A stretch of DNA of 8,142 bases. Origin: Leptofilum sp050292445 (lineage in GTDB: Bacteria; Chloroflexota; Anaerolineae; Promineifilales; Promineifilaceae). The DNA is taken from positions 1-8,142 of the forward strand of contig JBNKLQ010000267.1 of NCBI GenBank assembly GCA_050292445.1, given 5' to 3'. A model generated the notes under the pieces. The model saw only the letters and a list, made by a program, of their open reading frames with translations. It made no database searches and was not told where the DNA came from. A program made the position numbers and the translations under genes. Numbering within the stretch: position 1 is the stretch's first letter; the number at the start of each line of letters is the position of its first letter. Positions 1 to 5,765 of the stretch are shown here, one piece after another.

Positions 1-2
1 CC

Positions 3-962
3 CTACAGGCAAAAGGTGTCGCCTATGGCCGGGACGTGGACTTCGCCCGGAAGCTGTTTGGTTTGCCACACTTGCCGGGCTTCGGTTTGCCAACGGCCGT
101 TTTCCCAGCCCCATCCCGGGTTACCATGCCCATCCGGGTGACCACTCAGGTGGACCAAAAATGTTTGGCGTGGCTGGAGTCTGGTGGCATAGCGTTGCAC
201 GTTGCTGAAGGAAGGGTGGCTGGTGGTTTTGTTCGGTTTGGCTTGCCAGAATGCGGTATCGACAAACAGGTAATCGGCGTGGGATAAAAGGGCAACGGCC
301 GTTTCCTGCGCTTCTGTTTGGGGACACACCAACCACTCATTGCTGCTGTCCACATCCCAAAGAAGGATGGTTTTGGTAGCGGCCGTTTCAATAACAAACG
401 CCGCGCAGCAGTAACGGGGCTGCTGGCCATTGACGCCGTGATCGGCGTTCAGGTGAGCTATGGTGACAGGGGTGATCGTCACATCGGGTAAAGGAATGGG
501 CAGGGATGGCAGTAGCGTGCCAGGTGGCTCATTGTCGCCCGCTGTGCGCAAATCGCATAGGCTAACTTCATAGTCATGATGCTGTTGTATCCATTCGGCC
601 GTGCCAGAGCGGCACCATAGCGGCAGCGGCGGCAGGTTCAGCTTGTTGCGCTTGCCATTGGAGTGCCGTGAAACAATAAGCTGATTGATGCCAGTGGTGT
701 GATCAGGGTGCCAATGGGTGAGGCAGAGCCAATCCAGCCGTGCCCCGCTGCCCTGCAAGAGTGGATTGGCCAGCAGGCTGTCGATGACGCCCATACCGGC
801 ATCGAATAAAATATGATGCACGGTTTCTCCCTTTTCGTTTTGGCTGATGAGGGAAGCGGAGGTGTGGGCTTGCCGGGTGGGGCTGGTGCAGCGGCCGCAG
901 TCGCAGCCCAAAATGCGGGCCAGGGGACCATCCAGCCCGTTGATGCTGAGTAGATGTTTCAT
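3..962 (-). CDS. PhnP-like metallo-beta-lactamase-fold hydrolase
   Basis: Complete 319-residue protein, ATG to TAG. It is a metallo-beta-lactamase-fold hydrolase with the HxHxDH metal motif HWHPDH at residues 83-88. Further candidate ligands are H170 or H175, an aspartate in LLWDVDSS (D203 or D205), and H271 in VHLSGH. An N-terminal GCDCGRC (19-25) gives a CxCx2C arrangement like the structural zinc site of PhnP, the phosphoribosyl cyclic phosphate phosphodiesterase of phosphonate breakdown; H275 could be a fourth ligand. Family knowledge places such proteins with PhnP/PqqB-type phosphodiesterases and hydrolases, probably cytoplasmic because no signal peptide is visible. No phn or pqq gene is in the window, so the substrate is unknown. 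The start is supported by TGAGGT seven bases upstream (970-975). It lies 33 bases after miaA and is probably co-transcribed with it. MBL fold is near certain; PhnP-like is moderately sure. Confidence 0.9.
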   Translation of the reverse strand: MKHLLSINGLDGPLARILGCDCGRCTSPTRQAHTSASLISQNEKGETVHHILFDAGMGVIDSLLANPLLQGSGARLDWLCLTHWHPDHTTGINQLIVSRHSNGKRNKLNLPPLPLWCRSGTAEWIQQHHDYEVSLCDLRTAGDNEPPGTLLPSLPIPLPDVTITPVTIAHLNADHGVNGQQPRYCCAAFVIETAATKTILLWDVDSSNEWLVCPQTEAQETAVALLSHADYLFVDTAFWQAKPNKTTSHPSFSNVQRYATRLQPRQTFLVHLSGHPDGHGNPGWGWENGRWQTEARQVWQTKQLPGEVHVPAIGDTFCL

Positions 963-995
963 GTTGAGAACCTCAATGATAATTTTATCGGGGGA

Positions 996-1940
996 TTATA
1001 CCAGCGAGGTTTCGTGCCCGTTGCCCGTTTTGCCTTCTTTTAGCCAACGGGTGACGTATTCAAGAACGGCCGTTTCCACCCCATCCTTCATCTCAAACCA
1101 GGTAATCGTCGGGTCATCTATGCTAAACCAGTTTGCCTGATGGCGGGCAAAACGGTGTGTTTCAAACTTGATGCGTTCGATGGCTTCATTCAGATTCATT
1201 TCGCCATCCAGATAAGCCCACAGCTGCCGGTAGCCCAGGCCGCTCATGCTGGGCAGGGAACGGCCGTAACCCAAATCACGCAGCTTTTTTAGCTCTTCCA
1301 GCAGTCCGTTGGTCATCATCAGGTCCACGCGGGCGTCGATGCGGGCGTACAGTTCCTCGCGCGGGCGGGTGAGGCCAATCTGGCAGATGCGGTAAGGTGG
1401 TGGGGACTTGCGTTGCAGTTCAGAAATTGGCCTTCCGGCGACCAACGTCACTTCTAAGGCACGGATGACGCGGCGCAGGTTGCGTGGATCGTGCTTTTGC
1501 GCGGCTTCGGGGTCCAGCGCAGCCAGCCAGCGAGCCAGTTCCGGGCCGGGCAGCTGGGCCAGTGCAGCACGCAGTTTGGGCTGGGGTGGCACTTTGGGGA
1601 TGCCCCAGCCTTCGACGACAGCTTTAACGTACTGCCCTGTGCCACCGACTAAAATGGGGAAACGGCCGTTGGTCAGCACATACTCAATTGTCTGGTAAGC
1701 GCGCCGTTGATAATCGCCCAAGGTGATGGTTTCGTTGGGCTGGCACAGGTCGATGAGGTGGTGGGGCACCTGCGCCTGTTCGGCTGGGGTGGGTTTGGCG
1801 GTGCCAATGTCCATTCCCCGGTAAAACAACCGTGAGTCGGCGGAGATGATTTCGCCATTTAATGCTTGCGCTAATTTAAGGGAAAGGGCCGTTTTGCCAA
1901 CGGCCGTTTGCCCCAACAACACTACCAACGATTGATCCAA
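996..1940 (-). CDS. miaA: tRNA dimethylallyltransferase MiaA
   Basis: MiaA transfers a dimethylallyl group to N6 of A37 in tRNAs that read codons starting with U. From the start chosen here it has 314 residues, the usual family length. Visible motifs are the P-loop GQTAVGKT (10-17, usually GPTAxGKT), SADSRLFYRGMDIGTAKP from residue 33, GGTGQY, RRVIRALEV, GLGYRQL (about 234-240) and THRFARHQANWF (about 261-272). The reading frame stays open up to a TTG at 1976 with no ATG, but those 12 extra codons come mostly from an intergenic palindromic repeat. The TTG at 1938-1940 has AAGAGG four bases upstream (1945-1950) and puts the P-loop at the normal distance from the N-terminus, so I prefer it. The gene follows yraN and precedes the MBL hydrolase on the same strand. 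Identity is firm; the start is likely but not certain. Confidence 0.95.
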   Translation of the reverse strand: MDQSLVVLLGQTAVGKTALSLKLAQALNGEIISADSRLFYRGMDIGTAKPTPAEQAQVPHHLIDLCQPNETITLGDYQRRAYQTIEYVLTNGRFPILVGGTGQYVKAVVEGWGIPKVPPQPKLRAALAQLPGPELARWLAALDPEAAQKHDPRNLRRVIRALEVTLVAGRPISELQRKSPPPYRICQIGLTRPREELYARIDARVDLMMTNGLLEELKKLRDLGYGRSLPSMSGLGYRQLWAYLDGEMNLNEAIERIKFETHRFARHQANWFSIDDPTITWFEMKDGVETAVLEYVTRWLKEGKTGNGHETSLV

Positions 1941-1944
1941 ATTT

Positions 1945-1950
1945 CCTCTT
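1945..1950 (-). promoter_or_regulatory. Ribosome binding site deciding the miaA start
   Basis: On the minus strand AAGAGG lies four bases before the TTG at 1938-1940. It is the only Shine-Dalgarno-like element near the miaA N-terminus. The upstream TTG at 1976 has only A-rich repeat sequence before it. Confidence 0.5.
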
Positions 1951-1954
1951 TTGG

Positions 1955-2012
1955 CCACAGAGAACACTGAGATCAAAGGAAAAAATCTTTGCGTTCTCTG
2001 TGTTCTTTACGG
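1955..2012. repeat. Imperfect inverted repeat between yraN and miaA
   Basis: Two arms of about 25 bases (1955-1979 and 1986-2012) are imperfect inverse complements around an A-rich centre. Each reads, in its own orientation, as a variant of CACAGAGAACAC...CAAAG. The element fills almost the whole gap between yraN and miaA. Its outer edge adjoins the yraN stop codon (2013-2015), and its inner arm contains the alternative far-upstream TTG of miaA at 1974-1976. The style resembles the CAGAGAACAC-type palindromic repeats scattered between genes in many environmental bacterial genomes, but I cannot check copy number. It could fold as a hairpin in the mRNA and influence miaA translation or message stability. 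Confidence 0.6.
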
Positions 2013-2420
2013 TTACCATCCTAATACTGCATTTGGAATGTGTTCGCAGCGCAGCAGCTTGCCACTTTTGTCCAATTCCACCGCCACCAAATCGATGCGC
2101 CAATCTACATCCAGATCGTGTTCGCCCAGGTAAATTTGGGCCAGCTGGATGAGCTTGCGGCTTTTGTGCGGCGTCAGCGCTTCTTCTGGCAGGCCCATGC
2201 TGCGGCCTCGCCTGGTTTTTACTTCGACAAAAGCCAACAGGCCATCACCGGCTTGGGCAATAAGGTCGATTTCACCTTGCTGGCAGCGCCAGTTGCGGTT
2301 CACGATGCGGTAGCCATCGGCTTCTAGCTTGGTGGCGGCTACTTTTTCACCCCAGGCCCCCAGTTTTTGGCGATGCGTGTTGGGTTTTCGCTGGGGACTA
2401 TTTCCCGTCTCAGTTGTCAT
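2013..2420 (-). CDS. yraN: YraN/UPF0102 family nuclease-like protein
   Basis: Protein of 135 residues of the UPF0102 (YraN) family, which has a PD-(D/E)xK nuclease-like fold. The hallmark run is present: GxxGE near residues 21-25, then GEIDLIA (49-55) and FVEVKTR (64-70), giving putative catalytic residues E25, D52, E66 and K68. The C-terminus HIPNAV is also typical. Family members are small cytoplasmic proteins implicated in nucleic-acid processing, and their biological role is not well defined. The first 16 residues are polar and probably disordered. The ATG at 2418-2420 overlaps the end of the glycosyltransferase gene by 11 bases and has no strong Shine-Dalgarno, which suggests translational coupling. 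The stop codon abuts the palindromic repeat. Confidence 0.92.
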   Translation of the reverse strand: MTTETGNSPQRKPNTHRQKLGAWGEKVAATKLEADGYRIVNRNWRCQQGEIDLIAQAGDGLLAFVEVKTRRGRSMGLPEEALTPHKSRKLIQLAQIYLGEHDLDVDWRIDLVAVELDKSGKLLRCEHIPNAVLGW

Positions 2421-3708
2421 GGTGGTGCTGCTCAGGTTGGGTGGGTGTGTTGGGCAAGAACCAGCGACGGCTGGTTGGTTCTTTCTCCGTTGGCCAGAGC
2501 AATTTGCCTAGCTGCCCGACCACCGGCTGTAACCGCTCTGCGTCGAAAATGCGACGGCCGTGCATCTTTTTGCGCGTCAAGTCTGGCCGTTCATGGCGCA
2601 ATCGTTCATACAGTTCCAGCGTACGCCGAACGGTATTTTCGATGCTGAAGCGCTCGCTGGTATTTCGGGCTGCCTGGGCCATCTGCTGCCGTCGCGCATC
2701 ATTACTGGCCAATCCCACCAAAGCGGCTGCCAGACCACCTGCTGGCTTGGTTGTTAGCAAGCCAGATACGCCGGATTCCACCGTATCCACAATGCCAGGT
2801 GAAGAAATGGCCACCACCGGTAGACTGGCTGCCATTGCTTCAATGACGGTAAGTGGATGCACTTCGGTAACAGAAGCGGTTGCAAATAGATCGGCTGCAG
2901 CCAGATAATTGCCTACTTGCTCGTACGGAATTGGCCCGGTGAACAGGATGCTGTCGACAATACCTAAACGACGCGCCTGGTTTTCCAACGCAGGCTTGGC
3001 GGCTCCATTGCCCATAATCATCAGATGCAGATTGGGCACCACGTCTTTGGCAATGGCAAACTGTTCCAGCAGAATGTCCAAATCTTTTTCTGGGGAAAGC
3101 CGCCCGACGTAGGTAACCAGAACGGCCGTTTCTGGCACGTTTAAATCGGTTTTGCTGAGCGGTTGGGTGGGGTCGTGGAACGGCCGTAAATCGACGCCGT
3201 TCTCAATGAGTTCAATCGGGCGGCGTACACCAAACTCTAACATCACGTCCCGCACGCTGGCCGATGGCGTGATGACTACATCGGCATAATCGGTAAAGTC
3301 CGGCCAAACCTGGCGCATAATGGCATCGGCGGCTGGCTGAGGCAAGGAGATAAAGGAGCCAGTGTATAAATCGTACCGTGTGTGATTGGTGTAGACGATA
3401 GGGGAACGGCCGTAACGATGGGCCATATCCACGCTCATGAAGAGATGATGGCAATGAATAATATCCATCTCTTGCAGCAAGGCCTGAGCTTCACTAGTGT
3501 AACGCATACTAATGTAATAGCCATAATCCCCCAACATCAAGCCTGGCGAGCGCACCACGCCTGGCTCGTCATGGGGGTCTGGATCCCCTAACGTAAAAAT
3601 CGTTACCTCATGTCCTGCTGCTTCCAAATGCTCTTTGTAAAGTGATACCATGCGTGTAACCCCGTTGATAACGGGCTTGTAACAGGCTGTAACCATCCCA
3701 ATACGCAT
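2410..3708 (-). CDS. GT4 family glycosyltransferase, probably glycolipid-forming
   Basis: A 432-residue GT-B fold glycosyltransferase of family GT4, the retaining family using nucleotide-sugar donors. The N-terminal MRIGMVTACYKPVINGVTRM is the glycine-rich acceptor-side start. TNHTRYDLYTG (107-117) resembles the conserved region of diacylglycerol glucosyltransferases and PimA-like enzymes. ENGVD (169-173) and GRLSPEKDL (202-210) mark the start of the donor domain. The EX7E motif is E282 to E290 within TEVHPLTVIEA. No transmembrane segment is visible, so it would be a peripheral membrane enzyme. Likely products are glucolipids or an envelope glycoconjugate. The C-terminal stretch of about 50 residues after 378 is basic then proline-rich, ends in HHHDN, and goes beyond the core fold. 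The ATG is preceded by GAGAGGG (3713-3719). The family is certain; the acceptor is inferred. Confidence 0.92.
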   Translation of the reverse strand: MRIGMVTACYKPVINGVTRMVSLYKEHLEAAGHEVTIFTLGDPDPHDEPGVVRSPGLMLGDYGYYISMRYTSEAQALLQEMDIIHCHHLFMSVDMAHRYGRSPIVYTNHTRYDLYTGSFISLPQPAADAIMRQVWPDFTDYADVVITPSASVRDVMLEFGVRRPIELIENGVDLRPFHDPTQPLSKTDLNVPETAVLVTYVGRLSPEKDLDILLEQFAIAKDVVPNLHLMIMGNGAAKPALENQARRLGIVDSILFTGPIPYEQVGNYLAAADLFATASVTEVHPLTVIEAMAASLPVVAISSPGIVDTVESGVSGLLTTKPAGGLAAALVGLASNDARRQQMAQAARNTSERFSIENTVRRTLELYERLRHERPDLTRKKMHGRRIFDAERLQPVVGQLGKLLWPTEKEPTSRRWFLPNTPTQPEQHHHDN

Positions 3709-3813
3709 TTTTCCCTCTCTTTTTTAGGCGATTTGTACTGCCCTTATTTATACCACTATGTTCTTGAGTACGAAACGGAGGAGCATTCCGGTGCAAACGT
3801 GACAGGCGAAATG

Positions 3814-4944
3814 TTAATTGTGGACCATCAACCAACGGCGCAAATGTGTCAGGCCAAGCGTTAAAGCCCACTGGTCGATGTTTTCGGGATGACCGCCAAA
3901 AGAGCGTTGGGTGACGGAGACGCCGTTGGGAGAGGCTAGTGTGACCAGAATCTGGACGCCACCTTGAGTCACATTACTGTACACGATTAAGCTGAGATCG
4001 CTGTTGTCCAGGCTGCGCAAGGCATTGGCTGCGCTGCGGCACCATTGGCTTAGGTTATCCCCGGTGAGATTGTCCATCTGGAGGGTGGCACCCAGCTCCT
4101 CCCACGTTTTGGCGGGATGCAGCGAGATGTGCTCGCTGACCTCGGCCAACTGGCTAATCGTGTTGTGAATGATGCCGTGTGTGTAACATTCAGCCAGGCT
4201 GAGGCGAAGTCCATTTTTCATGAGTTTGTGCAAGACAACCGCCTCCAACCGGTCGGCTTCTGCGCCAAAAACATGATCTCCCAGACGTTGGGAAACGGCC
4301 GTTTTCAATGCCTGTAACTGTTCCTGCAATGCCTGCTCGGAATTGGTTTTGGCCCACAGCCGGATGTTGGTTTGGCCCGCAAAGGAGTCGAAGGTAATGC
4401 GATGATTGGGATTGGTGGTTAAATCGGCTAAATCTTGCTTAAGACTGCTTTCCATGACGCCGACGCAGCGCAGCAGGGTCCAGCCTGTGTGCATCTCGGT
4501 TTCTAGCTGCTGCCGCAGGTAAGGCAGCACTTCGGTTTCCAGCAGGTAAGACATCTCACGACGATTGCCCGGCAGGCAAACCAGCACGCCATCGGCCTCT
4601 TCCAGCATCAGCCCGGTGGAGCCAACTTCGCTGTCGCCCAACAGAATGGCTCCGTGAATGCCGGGTGGCTCGGAGATGGGGTGACGGTGGGTAACGGCCG
4701 TAATCGCCTCACGCGTAAAATCATCTTTGCCACTGCCCAATCCGCCCGTCGCAATAACCATATTCGCACGGCGCAAGGCTACCTGAAACGCATCGGCAAT
4801 CATTTTGGGATCGTCGCCAATGGTAACTTTGCTGGTGAGATTGACATTAACTTCACGCAAGCTGCGCGAAATATAGGCAGCATTCGTATCTAGGATGTCG
4901 CTGACGAGGAGTTCGGTGCCGATGCTGATGATTTCCACTTTCAT
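3814..4944 (-). CDS. cinA: CinA-like protein with degenerate deamidase domain
   Basis: A 376-residue protein with CinA architecture. The N-terminal MoaB/MogA-type domain (about 1-165) starts MKVEIISIGTELL and contains IATGGLGSGKDDFTREA (64-80; the family norm is GGLGPTxDDxT) and LPGNRREM (124-131; norm LPGPPxEM). The middle (about 170-240) matches the CinA linker region. The C-terminal domain (about 240-376) corresponds to the NMN deamidase (PncC-like) domain that recycles pyridine nucleotides. Its signature AESCTGG is replaced by AECYTHG (251-257), the following GSSxxFxGG segment is not recognisable, and the glycine-rich GPxGG stretch is reduced to NVTQGG. Deamidase activity is therefore doubtful. 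The gene stands alone, with a 158-base gap before it and 105 bases after it. Membership in the CinA family is firm; present-day function is not. Confidence 0.88.
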   Translation of the reverse strand: MKVEIISIGTELLVSDILDTNAAYISRSLREVNVNLTSKVTIGDDPKMIADAFQVALRRANMVIATGGLGSGKDDFTREAITAVTHRHPISEPPGIHGAILLGDSEVGSTGLMLEEADGVLVCLPGNRREMSYLLETEVLPYLRQQLETEMHTGWTLLRCVGVMESSLKQDLADLTTNPNHRITFDSFAGQTNIRLWAKTNSEQALQEQLQALKTAVSQRLGDHVFGAEADRLEAVVLHKLMKNGLRLSLAECYTHGIIHNTISQLAEVSEHISLHPAKTWEELGATLQMDNLTGDNLSQWCRSAANALRSLDNSDLSLIVYSNVTQGGVQILVTLASPNGVSVTQRSFGGHPENIDQWALTLGLTHLRRWLMVHN

Positions 4945-4999
4945 GTTTGTTACTACTTAACCACCCTGAAACAACAGAATGATCTTGAATGATTGATGC

Positions 5000-5005
5000 A
5001 GTATA
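5000..5005 (-). promoter_or_regulatory. Possible -10 element upstream of cinA
   Basis: TATACT on the minus strand, a five-of-six match to TATAAT, lies 55 bases before the cinA ATG in an otherwise noncoding gap. I find no convincing -35 at 16-19 bases, so this is weak support for a promoter. Confidence 0.3.
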
Positions 5006-5036
5006 GCGCAAGGCAAAAAATAGGGGTGAAAGGCTC

Positions 5037-5065
5037 CCGAAAATGACTCAGTCAAGCGTGTTCGG
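5037..5065. repeat. Nested palindrome in the gap between the CNB gene and cinA
   Basis: A perfect 11-base palindrome TGACTCAGTCA (5044-5054) sits inside outer arms CCGAA (5037-5041) and TTCGG (5061-5065). It lies between the end of the cyclic-nucleotide-binding gene and the start of cinA. It has no T-tract, so it is not a classic terminator. It could be an operator or a small structured element. Confidence 0.35.
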
Positions 5066-5102
5066 TACTGCATGTGTTTTTTAAACTGTTCTTTTCCAGC
5101 CC

Positions 5103-5612
5103 TTATGATGCATCGAGTTTTGTCTGTGACAGCATCAATTGGTACTGGCGGATTGTTAAGTCGGTGTTGCGAATTTTGAAGGCTAGATCAGCAGCCAGGT
5201 TTTTCATTAATTTGTAGCCCAGATCGGTATAGGTGTCACAAAGTTGCATCAGGCGCTGACGGTCGATGCGTAGCAGAATGGTGTTTGCCTGGCTAACACG
5301 AATCGTCGCGGAGCGTACCCCTTGGTCAACCAGTGCAACTTCACCAAAAACTTGTCCTTGCCGTAACTCGGTCAGAACTTCCATTTCTTCTTCATCGACG
5401 TCACTCCCAACCATTGTTGGGTTCATAATGACCTCAACGCCCCCACGGGCAATGATATAGAGTTCAGTCGTTTGATCGTTTTCTTTGAGCAAAATATCGC
5501 CAGTCTGGTAGGTATTGGACTCGCACAAAGACGCCACTAATTCTAGCTGGGTTTCTGTAAAGGTATCGAAGATATCTGTTACAGACAAAATGGCGCTAAT
5601 TGATTGCTGCAT
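5103..5612 (-). CDS. Stand-alone cyclic nucleotide-binding domain protein
   Basis: Protein of 169 residues formed almost entirely of one Crp-type cyclic nucleotide-binding domain. The beta-roll begins near residue 12 (FDTFTETQLELVAS, then YQTGDILLKENDQ). The phosphate-binding cassette is FGEVALVDQGVRSATI (about 89-104), with G90, E91 and R100 in the places that contact cyclic nucleotide phosphate and ribose. An acidic loop (DVDEEEMEV) lies between two strands. The last 40 residues are helical with no helix-turn-helix, so it is unlikely to bind DNA itself and may act as a cAMP/cGMP-sensing partner. The frame is open upstream to 5726, but I chose the ATG at 5610-5612 because AAGGGGG (5617-5623) lies four bases ahead and a good promoter lies at 5648-5676. 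Domain call firm, role unknown. Confidence 0.88.
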   Translation of the reverse strand: MQQSISAILSVTDIFDTFTETQLELVASLCESNTYQTGDILLKENDQTTELYIIARGGVEVIMNPTMVGSDVDEEEMEVLTELRQGQVFGEVALVDQGVRSATIRVSQANTILLRIDRQRLMQLCDTYTDLGYKLMKNLAADLAFKIRNTDLTIRQYQLMLSQTKLDAS

Positions 5613-5616
5613 GAAA

Positions 5617-5623
5617 CCCCCTT
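5617..5623 (-). promoter_or_regulatory. Ribosome binding site deciding the CNB protein start
   Basis: AAGGGGG on the minus strand, four bases before the ATG at 5610-5612. It supports a 169-residue protein rather than a version extended upstream through the promoter region. Confidence 0.6.
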
Positions 5624-5647
5624 TTCCGCCAATATTTGGCTGCGGGC

Positions 5648-5676
5648 ATTCTAGCATAAAGAAACGGCCGTAGCAA
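5648..5676 (-). promoter_or_regulatory. Sigma70-type promoter for the CNB gene
   Basis: On the minus strand a -35 TTGCTA (5671-5676) and a -10 TAGAAT (5648-5653) are separated by exactly 17 bases. The expected transcription start is near 5641, about 28 bases before the chosen ATG. The spacer contains the only intergenic copy of the ACGGCCGT palindrome in the window. A 13-base inverted repeat GCCAATATTTGGC (5628-5640) falls at or just after the expected start and could be an operator. The match is by eye. Confidence 0.5.
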
Positions 5677-5690
5677 TTGAACATGGTGAA

Positions 5691-5751
5691 GACCCCAAGG
5701 GTTTCTGCAACAGATTTATCTTCCAAAAATGATAGAAAAACCCTTTGGGTC
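5691..5751. repeat. Long-loop inverted repeat between dipeptidase and CNB genes
   Basis: Arms GACCCCAAGGGTTT (5691-5704) and AAACCCTTTGGGTC (5738-5751) pair at 13 of 14 positions around a 33-base loop. The loop itself contains the palindrome AGATTTATCT (5713-5722). The element lies 15 bases past the dipeptidase stop codon and upstream of the CNB promoter. There is no T-run after the stem in the direction of transcription, so intrinsic termination is doubtful. It looks like a dispersed intergenic hairpin repeat, but copy number cannot be judged here. Confidence 0.6.
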
Positions 5752-5765
5752 TGGTATCAAAAAAA

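Noticed and set aside
891..898. GCGGCCGC as another iterated palindrome copy
   Set aside because: It is a palindrome but differs at both outer positions from ACGGCCGT and is explained by codons of the GCDCGRC motif; not counted.
1941..1976. TTG start of miaA at 1976
   Set aside because: The extra residues derive largely from a palindromic repeat, no Shine-Dalgarno precedes it, and the resulting N-terminus is longer than usual for MiaA.
3747..3775. Promoter for the glycosyltransferase gene (TATAAA at 3747-3752)
   Set aside because: The -10-like box is fair, but no acceptable -35 lies at 16-19 bases; too weak to list.
5613..5726. N-terminal extension of the cyclic-nucleotide-binding protein by 38 residues
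   Set aside because: It would run through a good promoter and part of a hairpin repeat, adds cysteine-rich sequence not matching the domain, and lacks a ribosome site. The ATG at 5610-5612 has one.
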